Shown: piece by piece, positions 21,499-31,610 of the stretch
Layout: each line of letters begins with the position of its first letter
Numbering within the stretch: position 1 is the stretch's first letter
Assembly (NCBI RefSeq): GCF_004365165.1
Contig: NZ_SOCH01000005.1
Location: 1-64,000 of the forward strand
Source: Metamycoplasma hyosynoviae
GTDB lineage: Bacteria > Bacillota_I > Bacilli_A > Mycoplasmatales > Metamycoplasmataceae
Reading direction: 5' to 3'
Length of the DNA: 64,000 nucleotides
The notes under the pieces: model-generated
The model's input: the letters and a program-made list of their open reading frames with translations, nothing else
What the model was told of the DNA's origin: nothing
Database searches by the model: none
Made by a program: the position numbers and the translations under genes

Positions 21499-24423
21499 AT
21501 GAAACTAATACAGGTAGAGGCTCACGGATTTAAGTCTTTTGCTGATAAAGTAGCGCTTAAATTTGATGGTGGAGTAGTTGCTATTATTGGTCCTAACGGG
21601 TCAGGTAAGTCTAATATCAACGATGCTATTAGGTGAGTTCTAGGAGAATCAAGTTCAAAAGCTCTACGTGGTGATAATATGGAAGATGTTATCTTTGCAG
21701 GTTCTAAAACTGAAAAAGAAATGGACCGTGCTGAAGTAACACTTACTTTTGATAATAGAGACCACGCAGTTTCAGTACCACATGATTTCTTTACTATCTC
21801 AAGAGTATTGCATCGTGGAAAAGGTGAAAATGAATATTTCATCAATGGTGAACCCGCAAGACTAAGAGATGTAAAAGAAATTGCAATGGAAAGTGGTATT
21901 TCAAAATCATCACTTGCTATTATTAGCCAAGGTACAATAAGCGATATAGCTGAAGCAACTCCTGAAAGAAGACGGGAAATTTTTGAAGAAGCTTCTGGTA
22001 CTTCGATGTATCGTTATAGAAAAATTGAAGCTAAAAGAAAATTAGATCGTACTGAAGAAGCACTTTCTCAAATTAGTGTTTTAGTACTTGAACTTGAAAA
22101 ACAATTAAAACCATTGCAACGTCAAGCTGAAAAAGCAAAAGTTTATAAAGAGAAAATGGAACAATTAAAAGAAGTTGAAGTTGTTCTTTTGGTTCATGAC
22201 TTAATGCATTATTCAGACAGACTTACCATTTTAGAAGATGAGGCTAGAGATTTTAGTCTAGCGAAAGAAGACTTACAAACCCGTTTAAATTCATATCTAT
22301 CAGCTTTGAATCAAAAAACTGAAATTATTAATAGTATTGAATCAACAATTCAAGACATCCAAAAGAAACTTGATGAAACTAATGCAGAAATTTCTAATTT
22401 AGAAATTAGAAGTGCTAAAGAAGCAAAACAAAGAGAAATGGTTCTAAGTGGTGCTATTAAAGTATCTAATGAAGATAAAAAAGAAACTTTAAAAGAAGTA
22501 CTTAGTGAACTAAATGAAAAAATTATTGCTTACAAAAAATTCTTAAAAGATAAAGCTGATGAACTAAAAGCTTTTGAAGATAAAACTATAAAATTAAGTA
22601 CTGACATCAATGAACTTAATCGTTTGTATCATATAGAAGTTGAAAAATTAAATAAAGTAAAAAGTAAAATAGATGTTATCAAAGATGTAAGGGATAATCG
22701 TACATCCCTTGCTAAAGGTACCAAAAACATTGTAGAAAACGCTCATTTGTTCAAAGGGTATAAATCCCTTGTTAGTCAATTAATTGAGGTTGAGCCAAAA
22801 TTTGCAAAAGCTATTGAAACCATTTTGGCTAATGCAACACAACATATTGTAGTTGATACTCCTGAAACTGCAGTTGCTGCAATTAACTTCTTGAAACAAA
22901 ATAATGGTGGTCGCGCTACCTTTATACCACTTTCATCAATTCAACCAAAACTGCTACCTGAACAACATATTGTAGTTGCTCAAGTGCAAAATGGATTTTT
23001 AGGTGTAGCTTCTGAACTTGTGAATACAGCTAAAGAATACGACACCTTGAAGAAGTTTTTATTAGGTAACACATTAGTTTGTGACACCATTGATAATGCT
23101 AACAAACTTTCAAAACTACTTGAAAAAAGATACATGATAGTGACACTTGATGGTGACGTCATAAGAGCTGGCGGTGTAATGTCTGGTGGCCAAGCAACTC
23201 AATCAATTTCAATTTTTGGAATTGAAGACCAATTAAAACAATTAGAAGATCTTCTTGAACCATTAGAAACTAATATTGCAGTTTTAAAAGAACAAATTTT
23301 AAAACTTGAACATGAAAAACAAACTCAAATTACTTTGAGTACAAACTTCTCGCTTGAAAAAGCTAACTATGAAAATAAGCTTTCTGAAGCTTTATCAGAA
23401 TTTGATGACCTTTCTATTAAATACCAACAACTTACCAACGAAGAACTTGAATTAGAATCAAAGGTTGACTTTGGTAAATCAATTGCTGCTTTAATAGTAG
23501 AAAGAAGTAATTTATCAGCTAACTATAAAACTCAAAGTGAAATTTTAAAAAGTTCAAGAGATCAATTTTACGATCTTACTTTCAAGAAAAATGAAGCTGA
23601 TGTAGCATTAAAAGAACTTCTTGAAGAAAATGGTAAGAAAATTGCTGAAAAAGTTCGTGCTGAATCAATTATTGAAAATGCAAAAAGAAGACTTTCAGAA
23701 CAATATGGATTGTTATTTGAAACTGCAAAACAATTCTACAAACCAGAACTTGATTTTGATGTAGCTAGAAAACTAGTGGACAATTTAAAACAAGACATAA
23801 GAGAATTGGGCCATATTAACCTTGAAGCTATTGAACAATATGAAGTAGTTCAAGAAAGATATACACAAGTCAAGACACAAGAAGACCAAATAGTAGCCGC
23901 TAAAAATACAATTGAAGAAGCTATTAATGAAATGGACAAAATCATTGTTGAACGTATAACTCAAACAGTTGAACTAGTAAATGGTGAATTTAAGTTTGTA
24001 TTTGCAAAAATGTTTGGTGGGGGTATGGCTGAAATTAGATATACTGACCCTGATAACTTATTAGATAGTGGAATTGATGTTATAGCTCAACCTCCTGGAA
24101 AAGCAATTAAAAACTTGAAACTATTTTCAGGTGGTGAAAAAGCACTTATTGCTATTTCACTTCTATTTGCTATACTAAAAGCAAAACCATTACCATTATG
24201 TATCTTAGATGAAGTCGAGGCCGCACTTGATGAAGCTAATGTTATTAGGTTTGCAGAATTCTTACAAAATCTAAAAAAAGAAACTCAATTTATTGTTATT
24301 ACACACCGTCAAGGAACAATGGAAAGAGTTGATAAGCTTTATGGTGCAACAATGCAAAAACGTGGAGTTACCACATTCTTTGGGGTTAATTTAGCCGAAG
24401 CAAAAAGCTTAATCAATGATTAA
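21499..24423 (+). CDS. smc: Chromosome partition protein SMC
   Basis: 974 residues. SMC dimers with ScpA/ScpB organise and segregate the chromosome. The N-terminal ATPase half has GPNGSGKSNINDAIRW (Walker A; the Trp is TGA at 21634). A long coiled coil follows, then the hinge (about residues 410-560, with GYKSLVSQLIEVEPKFAKAIE and VTLDGDVIRAGGVMSGG), the returning coiled coil, and the C-terminal half with the ABC signature LFSGGEKAL and Walker B LCILDEVEAALDEANV. It is shorter than the 1180-residue Bacillus protein because of shorter coils. ATG 21499 follows AAAAAGGAA. FtsY and RNase III, its Bacillus neighbours, are also in this window. Confidence 0.96.
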
Positions 24424-24439
24424 GAAGAGGTAGTTTAAA

Positions 24440-24769
24440 ATGAATAAAAGTAAAAAAATATTTATTGGATTAGGACTATCAGTGGTTACTATACCACTTT
24501 TTGCTTTTTCACTAGTATCTTGTGAATCGAATCTTAGAATAAAATTAAACTCACGTTTGAAGAAAAATAAGTCGCTAAGAGGCAAAGTAGAAACAAAAAC
24601 TGGTATCAATAATTTTCCAACTTTTGAAAAAGATATCCGTGATGAACTTGCTAATCGTTTAGCTACTACAAGTGATAAAACTGAAAGAAAAAATATTTTC
24701 AACGACATAATAAAAAAAGTTGATGAATCAAATCAAAATTTAACATTAATGAAAGAAAGTATAGATTAG
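24440..24769 (+). CDS. Short putative lipoprotein
   Basis: 109 residues. The N-terminus is a lipoprotein signal: basic MNKSKKIF, a hydrophobic stretch, then the lipobox LVSC with the acceptor cysteine at about residue 29. The mature part is only about 80 residues, charged and helical, with no family recognised. It starts 16 nt after smc behind a GAAGAGG site, so it is probably read through from smc. It could be a decayed copy of a longer lipoprotein. Confidence 0.7.
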   Translation: MNKSKKIFIGLGLSVVTIPLFAFSLVSCESNLRIKLNSRLKKNKSLRGKVETKTGINNFPTFEKDIRDELANRLATTSDKTERKNIFNDIIKKVDESNQNLTLMKESID

Positions 24770-24779
24770 TTAAAATTAA

Positions 24780-24899
24780 ATGATTGAGAATAATAATTTA
24801 CAATTAAAATCAATTAAAAAACTAGCTATAGCAGAACTTACTATTTACTTAGCAAATTCTGCATTCTTTACATTTATTTATAATAATAGTTATCACTAA
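24780..24899 (+). CDS. Tiny open frame after the lipoprotein (doubtful)
   Basis: A 39-codon frame starting MIENNNLQLKSIKK with a hydrophobic centre (ELTIYLANSAFFTFIY) and ending at TAA just before a hairpin terminator. There is no convincing ribosome-binding site. It may be a real small membrane peptide or a remnant; I cannot tell. Confidence 0.25.
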   Translation: MIENNNLQLKSIKKLAIAELTIYLANSAFFTFIYNNSYH

Positions 24900-24936
24900 A
24901 ACAGTTTTAGTATTTTTCTAAAACTGATTTTTAATT
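24898..24936 (+). terminator. Hairpin terminator
   Basis: CAGTTTTAG (24902-24910) pairs with CTAAAACTG (24918-24926) around a 7-nt loop, followed by ATTTTTAATTTT. It would end the smc/lipoprotein transcript. Confidence 0.75.
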
Positions 24937-25077
24937 TTGTATCAGCCAAAAAGTGCTTTTCGAAATAAAAAATAATTCAACAAACTAGAACAACAAAAAT
25001 ACATTTGTTTAAATAAATAGACAAAAACTCAAACAACAATTAATATTAAAATGAAGAAAATTTTAGGTGGTTATAAT

Positions 25078-27261
25078 ATGGATGAAAAATTAAATTTATT
25101 AGTTATTGGCGATTCTATCGGACAAGGATATAATAGCAAAGTAGGGTGTGGAACAGCTGGTAGTAAAAAAAGCAATGACAGTTTTTACCAAGGATATAGT
25201 TATGGAGATTACCTTATTGAATATATCCGTGAATTTTTAGTTAGCAAGCAAACTGGAAATCTTAATATTAATGAGATATGAAATTCAATTAATTATAATA
25301 ACTTGTCATTAATTGGAGCAGTTATTAAAGATTACGATTCATTATTAAATTTAACTTATAATGAAGATTTTTTTTCACTTTTAAATATCAATAAAAAATT
25401 ACACAATATGGCTAATATCAAATTTGATGAAAGCATTTATTGATACAAAGATTTTCAAAAAAATAATTTAAAAGAAGCTTATAAAAATTACTGTATTTAT
25501 TTACAGGCAGAAATTAAAAAAGCTACTTGTATTTTATTTTCACTTGGAGGAAATGAATTCCAAGGATCATTTCCTTTTAATAGTTTTAGGAAACTTGTTC
25601 TAGAAACTAATGTTTATAAGCAAAAGAAAATCTATGATAGTTTTATGGAAGAAATAGACAAACTTCTAGCTAAAACTGAAAAAGAATATGTTGATTTTAT
25701 TTTGAAGGTAAAGAAATTTAATCCAACAGCAAATATGTTATTAGTCAATTACATAATTCCATTTTTACCATTTTTAACTTCATATCAAAATTATTTATCT
25801 AAATCAAATCCAATTATCTTCAAAGATATTGTTTATGTAGTTCTTGATAAATTTAATTCATTTATGCAAAGAGTATCGAGCCAAACTAATACTGATTTTG
25901 TTGATGTTTATGATAAAAAAGTTTGAATTAAAAATATGTCAACTTTATATGAAAATATTGTTGATACGCATCCAACAGAAAAAGGTTATCGTGAAATAGC
26001 AAGAAAAATTTTCTTGAAATTAATTTCTAATAATTATCTTTACTTTTTAAGACCAGGAAGATGACTTACCAAAATTAAATATGGTAAAGAGATATTTTTA
26101 GTTGATGAAACTAAATCAAACATAATTACCACTATTAAAAAATTTGAATTTCCCCTTCATAAAAGCAATAAAATAATTAATGCATTTAGATGTTGAAATG
26201 AAGAAACTAAACAAGTTAATAATCCCTATTTTGAATTAATTACACACGAATTTCCTAAACTTATAGAAAAAGATAATGAAAAAAATAATGGTTCAAAAGA
26301 AGAAATAAATTATTCAAACCTTTATAGTTATACATTTGAAAATATATTATATTCAGTAAAATTCTTACCAAAAGATTCGAAATTATTTGAATATATAAAA
26401 TCACTTTTGGTAAACAAAGAAACAATGAAAAGCTTTTTAACATCAGTGTTAAATAGTGATCATATTGAAAGCATAATACTTGCTATTGAAAAAATAGATT
26501 TCAAGAAAGAAAAATTTTCTTGAATCAAAATAATTGAAAAAGTTTTCAAAAATAATGAACAAAACCTTTATTCTTTATTTACTGAAATTTTCACTAAAAA
26601 CCCACTTTTTGTTAAAACAATAAAGGAATTGTTTGCTTTATTTATTACTGATTTAAAAGCAAATAAACCTATTAAATTACATAATTGAGTAGCAAATGAT
26701 ATTTTCTATAAACTTTCATTTGAAATAGGTTTCAAAGAAATATTTATCAAACTTATTAATGAATTTTGAAAACATTTAATTAATTTAAGAAATTATCAAA
26801 CATTTTTTGAATTTATAAAAAGTTTTATTATAGCCAATAGAGGATTGGTACAAGATTTTGTTTCTAAAATATTAGATTATCTATTATCATATTCTGAAAA
26901 AGAAAAAGACAATGTATCTAAATTTATATTAGACATATTAAAAATATCTGAACACACGATGACTTATAAAGAATGAAATCGTGTTGATAAGATTATTAAC
27001 TTATTAATATCCAATTTGAATGATATGAAGTTTAGAGAAAACTTTATTGATATACTTATTAATGCATTCACTAAAATTGATATTTGAAAAGAAGTTGATT
27101 TTACGAAAACAACAATTAAGAAAAAATATGCTAAATTAATAGTTAAGCTATTTTTCAAAAAAATAATTAAAAAACCATTTTCAAAAGAAAATCGAAAAAT
27201 TTATAAATTGTTGTTTAGTTTATGAAGATTAAAAGTTGTTAACTTTATTAAAACTCACTAG
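25078..27261 (+). CDS. SGNH/GDSL-type hydrolase with long C-terminal region
   Basis: 727 residues from ATG 25078, chosen because AGGTGG lies 7 nt upstream; an in-frame ATG at 25051 has no site. The N-terminal domain has all SGNH blocks: LLVIGDSIGQGYN (Ser13), FSLGGNEF (Asn159) and VDTHPTEKGY (Asp296, His298), so a lipase/esterase-type serine hydrolase is likely. After about residue 320 there are 400 residues of Lys- and Phe-rich helical sequence of unknown function. No signal peptide is seen, so it is probably cytoplasmic. It lies in the accessory stretch between smc and uvrB, upstream of the VapD-like gene. Confidence 0.75.
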
Positions 27262-27279
27262 TAATAAATCAAAAAAACA

Positions 27280-27300
27280 AATTAAATTTTTAATTTAATT
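27280..27300. repeat. 21-bp palindrome upstream of the vapD-like gene
   Basis: AATTAAATT, three T, AATTTAATT: a perfect 9-bp inverted repeat just before the ribosome-binding site of the next gene. It could be a weak transcription pause site, an operator, or chance in AT-rich DNA. Confidence 0.35.
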
Positions 27301-27313
27301 AAAGGAGAAAAAA

Positions 27314-27673
27314 ATGTACGGTATAGTTTTTTATTTAAATAAAGCAATATTAAAAGCTAATTATGGTGAAAATCACCACGATGCATATGAAGAAATAAGA
27401 GATATCCTAAGACATTATGGATTTCATTGGCTTTCAAATAGTTTCTATTTCTCACGTTCATTAAATAGTATTGTTCAAATTTATCAGGCTGTTAAAGCAT
27501 TGAAAGAAATTCCTTGATTTGTAATTTCATTAGTTTCATTTCATGTGTTTAGAATGGAAGATATGTCAGACTTTACTGAATATTTAAAGAACACAAAGAA
27601 ACGTACAGAAATGGATGAAGAAGAATTTGAAACCGATATTGAAGAAGGAAAAAAGAAAAATAAGAGAAAATAA
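27314..27673 (+). CDS. VapD-like protein (Cas2-fold endoribonuclease family), catalytic residues altered
   Basis: 119 residues. It follows VapD over its length: MYGIVFYLN, LKANYGENHHDAYEEIRDILRHYGF (in part), IVQIYQAVKALKEIPWF and MEDMSDFTEYLK. VapD proteins such as Helicobacter HP0315 are Cas2-like ribonucleases and can act as toxins. The aspartate at position 7 of MYAxxFDL is Tyr here (TAT at 27332), and the conserved VRDIRAF block reads LVSFHVF, so the RNase active site seems lost. The C-terminus carries an extra acidic then basic tail ending KKKNKRK. A strong AAAGGAG site precedes the ATG. No antitoxin partner or cas genes are adjacent. Confidence 0.75.
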
Positions 27674-27693
27674 AATCTCACGTTATTATCAAA

Positions 27694-27733
27694 AATAAAA
27701 AATCAAGCCAACTTATCTACTTGATTTTTTATT
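27694..27733. terminator. Bidirectional terminator between convergent genes
   Basis: AATAAAAAATCAAG and CTTGATTTTTTATT form a perfect 14-bp stem around a 12-nt loop. It is placed to end both the vapD-like gene (+) and the leucine-rich-repeat lipoprotein gene (-). Confidence 0.88.
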
Positions 27734-27778
27734 ATGAAAATTTAAATTATTGCTTATATATAGGAAAGAATTAAAAAA

Positions 27779-28612
27779 TTATTCTATTGTAATTAATGAA
27801 GCCAAATAGCTATTTCCTTTAATTTTATATTTGTATTCTTCTTTTAATTTTTCATTCAATATTTTTAATGTTAATTTTGGTGAACCTTCATTGTTTACTT
27901 TTTCATTTTCGTTAGCAAAAATAAAATTGGTATGTAAGGATGTTAAACTATTAGGTAATGTCAAATTTGAAATTTTGTTTCCCATCAAAGCACCTTCTTT
28001 GATTTCAACAACATTTTTCAAATCTATAGTTGTAATTTTATTTGAAGAGAAAGTTCCTTCACTTAAAACTAGCACTTTATCATTTAATGTAACATTTGCT
28101 ATTTCATTATTTGAAAATGCTTGTCTTCCAAATTTTATTTCTTTTACATCTGCTTTACTTGTAGGAAATATGATAGTTTTGATTTTGTTATTTGAAAAAG
28201 CATTATCATCTATTTTTGCTAATGAACTATTTGCAATAAATTCTATTTCTTCCATTTCTAAATTAGAAAATGCTGCTTTACCAATATATTCAATAGTACT
28301 TGGCAGTATTAGTTTTTTAATTACCGGATTTTTTGGATTGATTCCAGCAATACTTTTTCCTGAGTTTTGAAGAATATTTCTTATAGTTTCGCCATCAAAA
28401 GAACCGCTTTTAATATGTGTAACATACGTTTTGCTTAGGTCCAATGTTTGCGTCTTAGCATCAAAATTTTCTTCTAAATATTTAGTTGAAAAACTATTGG
28501 GAGTTTCTTTATTGCAACCGCAAGATAAAGTTAAAGCGGGTGCCGCAGCTGAAATTATTGAAGCAGCACTAGTGTATAAAATTATTTTTTTAACATTTTT
28601 TTTGTTTAACAT
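27779..28612 (-). CDS. Lipoprotein with BspA-type leucine-rich repeats
   Basis: 277 residues from the ATG at 28612. The signal MLNKKNVKKIILYTSA leads to a lipobox-like LTLSC with a following GC. The mature protein has repeats of the LRR_5/BspA type: IGKAAFSNLEMEEIEF, IDDNAFSNNKIKTIIFP, FGRQAFSNNEIANVTL, LSEGTFSSNKITTIDL and IKEGALMGNKISNLTLP, each about 23 residues. Such proteins are surface-exposed and often adhesive. An upstream in-frame ATG at 28648 would add 12 residues before the basic signal and is less likely. It is divergent from uvrB, sharing a 61-bp spacer. Confidence 0.8.
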   Translation of the reverse strand: MLNKKNVKKIILYTSAASIISAAAPALTLSCGCNKETPNSFSTKYLEENFDAKTQTLDLSKTYVTHIKSGSFDGETIRNILQNSGKSIAGINPKNPVIKKLILPSTIEYIGKAAFSNLEMEEIEFIANSSLAKIDDNAFSNNKIKTIIFPTSKADVKEIKFGRQAFSNNEIANVTLNDKVLVLSEGTFSSNKITTIDLKNVVEIKEGALMGNKISNLTLPNSLTSLHTNFIFANENEKVNNEGSPKLTLKILNEKLKEEYKYKIKGNSYLASLITIE

Positions 28613-28661
28613 AATGTATAAAATTTTAACACATTTTAATATATACAAAGATTTTATGTTT

Positions 28662-28667
28662 TAGAAT
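28662..28667 (+). promoter_or_regulatory. -10 box of uvrB, leaderless-type start
   Basis: TAGAAT ends 6 nt before the uvrB ATG at 28674, and no Shine-Dalgarno is present. The transcript would begin at about the start codon. Confidence 0.5.
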
Positions 28668-28673
28668 TATATT

Positions 28674-30677
28674 ATGAAAATTGAACAAAGAAAATTCATT
28701 CTACATTCATCATTTAAGCCTTCTGGTGATCAACCAGAAGCAATTGATGAACTTGTTTCTGGGCTTGAAGAAAATAAAGAACATCAAGTTTTATTGGGTG
28801 TAACTGGTTCTGGTAAAACTTTTACATTAGCAAATGTAATATCAAGAGTTAATCGTCCGGCATTAATTATTAGTCATAATAAGACGCTTGCTAGTCAATT
28901 ATATTCTGAACTCAAAGAACTATTTCCGGAAAATAGAGTTGAATACTTTGTTTCATATTTTGACTATTATAAGCCAGAAGCTTATATTCCAAAAAGTGAT
29001 TTGTTCATAGAAAAAACTTCGAGAAATAACAAAGTTTTAGAAGCGATGCGGATGAGTGCAATAAATGCCTTGAGCATCCGTTCTGATACTATTGTAGTTT
29101 CTTCTGTTGCTGCAATATATGGTGAGTATAATCCTACTGAATATCGCAATAATTTTATGCCTATTGAAATAGGACAAAAAATACCAAGAAAAAATTTCCT
29201 GTCAGAGTTAATTAAAATTGGATATTCAAGAAATAAAATGAATATTGATAGAGGAGAGTTTGATGTTAAAGGAGATGTTTATGAAATAGCTCCCGGATAT
29301 ACAAATGACTATAATTTACGTGTTGAAACATTTGATGATGAAATAGAAGCAATTTCTCAAATTAATCCTATAACAAAAGAGAAAATTAAAAATTTCAATT
29401 CAATAACTATATTTCCTGCAACAACTTATACTGTGAATCCAAATATGATGGAAAATGTTATTTCACAAATTGAGAATGATCTAAAAGAACGTATAGAATT
29501 TTTTGAAAAAAATAATAAATTATTAGAAGCTCAAAGAATAAAAGATAGAGTACTAAACGATATTGATTCTATTAAAGAATTTGGTTATGTTAATGGAATT
29601 GAAAATTATGCTAGATATTTAGATGGTAGAAAACCAGGTGAAAGACCTTATACTCTATTTGATTATTTACCATCAAATGCAATTATTTTTATTGATGAAA
29701 GTCACTTAATGATTCCACAATTAAATGGAATGCATAATGGAGATCGTTCTAGAAAAACCACATTGGTTGAATATGGTTTTAGACTTCCATCTGCACTAGA
29801 TAATAGACCTTTAAAATTTGAAGAATTTGAAAACTTTACTTTTCCTAAAATTTATTTATCAGCTACTCCTGGAGATTATGAAATAAATAAAACTAATGGT
29901 GAAATAACAACTCAATATATTAGACCAACAGGATTATTGGATCCTATAATTGAAATTAGACCAAAGAGTAATCAAATTCAAGATATTTATGACAATATAA
30001 AATCTCAAATTGCAAAAAATGAAAGAACACTTATACTTACAACTACTAAAAAATATGCCGAGGAACTTGCGCTTTATTTAAAAGAACAAAAAATTAAATG
30101 TGCCTATATTCATGATCAATTTAAAACATTTGAAAGAAATGAAATTATTAAATCTTTGCGAATGGGAAAATATGATGTAGTTATTGGAATTAATTTACTA
30201 AGGGAAGGTCTTGATATCCCTGAAGTAAGTTTGATATGTGTGCTTAATGCAGATACCAATGGATTTATGCGTGATAAAAGAAGTTTAATTCAAATAGTTG
30301 GACGTGCTTCGAGAAATGATCATGGTAAGGTATTGTTTTATGCTGATATATTAACAGATTCGATGCGTGAATGTATAGAAGACAATATAAACAAAAGAAC
30401 CATTCAAAATGAATATAACATCAAAAATAATATCGTGCCCAAAACTATTCAAAAACCAATTCCTCAATCAATTCAATCTTCTTTTGTGATTGATGATATA
30501 GCTGAATATTTTGATAAACAAAGAAATACTGTTAACCTAAAAAATAATAAAGTTTATGTTCAAAAATTGATTGAACAAATGAATAAATATTCAAATGAAA
30601 ATAAATTTGAAGAAGCTATTTTAGTAAGAGATCATCTATTAGAAATTGGTGTTGATATTGAAGAATTAAAGAAATAA
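28674..30677 (+). CDS. uvrB: Excinuclease ABC subunit B
   Basis: 667 residues, full length. UvrB is the damage-verifying helicase-like subunit of nucleotide excision repair. It has Walker A GVTGSGKTFTLANV, the beta-hairpin region YFVSYFDYYKPEAYIP that is threaded between strands, IIFIDESHLM (motif II), LSATPGDYE, REGLDIPEVSL, QIVGRASRN, and a C-terminal UVR motif (about 625-660) for UvrC contact. The coding sequence contains no Trp codon. uvrA and uvrC are not in the window. A terminator follows directly. Confidence 0.97.
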   Translation: MKIEQRKFILHSSFKPSGDQPEAIDELVSGLEENKEHQVLLGVTGSGKTFTLANVISRVNRPALIISHNKTLASQLYSELKELFPENRVEYFVSYFDYYKPEAYIPKSDLFIEKTSRNNKVLEAMRMSAINALSIRSDTIVVSSVAAIYGEYNPTEYRNNFMPIEIGQKIPRKNFLSELIKIGYSRNKMNIDRGEFDVKGDVYEIAPGYTNDYNLRVETFDDEIEAISQINPITKEKIKNFNSITIFPATTYTVNPNMMENVISQIENDLKERIEFFEKNNKLLEAQRIKDRVLNDIDSIKEFGYVNGIENYARYLDGRKPGERPYTLFDYLPSNAIIFIDESHLMIPQLNGMHNGDRSRKTTLVEYGFRLPSALDNRPLKFEEFENFTFPKIYLSATPGDYEINKTNGEITTQYIRPTGLLDPIIEIRPKSNQIQDIYDNIKSQIAKNERTLILTTTKKYAEELALYLKEQKIKCAYIHDQFKTFERNEIIKSLRMGKYDVVIGINLLREGLDIPEVSLICVLNADTNGFMRDKRSLIQIVGRASRNDHGKVLFYADILTDSMRECIEDNINKRTIQNEYNIKNNIVPKTIQKPIPQSIQSSFVIDDIAEYFDKQRNTVNLKNNKVYVQKLIEQMNKYSNENKFEEAILVRDHLLEIGVDIEELKK

Positions 30678-30679
30678 GA

Positions 30680-30722
30680 AAATTAAAAATTGCCTATAAT
30701 AAAGACAATTTTTAATTTTTTG
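30680..30722. terminator. Terminator between convergent uvrB and the membrane-protein gene
   Basis: AAAATTAAAAATTG pairs with CAATTTTTAATTTT around a 13-nt loop, followed by T residues. The stem starts 2 nt after the uvrB stop. Symmetric flanks suggest it also ends the leftward operon. Confidence 0.8.
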
Positions 30723-30740
30723 AATATATTAATTTGTAGC

Positions 30741-31592
30741 TTAAACTTGTGGGATTTCTTGTGCAGTTTCTTTTGGTTGCAGTTTTAAAATATTAATTCT
30801 ATATACACCTTTTCAGAATCATGCAAGCCCTGGTGTTAAGAAACCACCAATAATAAACATAAATATGTCTAATAATATTACAATCCCTAATTTGCCACCT
30901 TTGTAAAATAGTGGTTGTTTGAAGTTTAGGAATTTATAAACTACAATGTTGTATTTTGTATATACATCAACAGTTTTATCTAAATTAGGATTTAATTCTT
31001 TTATTGGATCTGCAATAAAGAACATTGTGAATGCATATAGGAAGTAAGATAAAACCATTATATTTGTCATTCAAATTTGATATGTTTTTAAAGTTATAGA
31101 TTTTCTTGCAAATCCAAGAAGTATAAATCCAATAGCTGGATTAATTGCATGTAATATAAAACTTGGTATTGCTCTTTCTAAGTGGTTTCATGTTCCGTTT
31201 TTCAATGAAAAGTAGAAAATAAGTGTTCAATAAATTAAGAATGTTATTGTTATATTTACTACTGCAAAAAAGAAAAAAGATTGTGCTTTTTGTTTATCAG
31301 GATTTAATCCGTATACTATCATCGAAATAGCTAAGACCATATTACTTATCATAGTAAAGGTTGATAATTGGCTAAACATCATAGCTATAGCATTTGGAAA
31401 GAATTCATTGTTTTTAGTACCTTTTCCAATTAATTGATCAGCACCAGAACTTTTTAATTGGTCAATAGTTTTCTCGATTCCATATATTTTGAAATAGTGG
31501 ATAAGGATTGAAATATTTAGAATTAACATAAATATTCCTACAAAAAATATTGCCTTATGTAATTTTGAAAGCGATAAAAATTTCTTGTTCAT
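30741..31592 (-). CDS. Hypothetical multi-spanning membrane protein
   Basis: 283 residues from ATG 31592 (MNKKFLSLSKLHK); a TTG 15 nt upstream is also open but less likely. About six hydrophobic segments, with charged loops containing KSSGADQLIGKG and ADPIKELNPNLD, and a C-terminal tail QPKETAQEIPQV. It resembles mycoplasma-only membrane proteins of the DUF1600 kind, but that is a guess by eye. It lies 18 nt after thrS on the same strand, so it is probably the last gene of the trpS-thrS unit. Confidence 0.7.
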
Positions 31593-31610
31593 AATTGTTC
31601 TTTTCAAAAA

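Noticed and set aside
27314-27673. Cas2 of a CRISPR system
   Set aside because: The protein is VapD-like (Cas2 fold only), no cas1 or other cas gene is near, and no repeat-spacer array is in the window.
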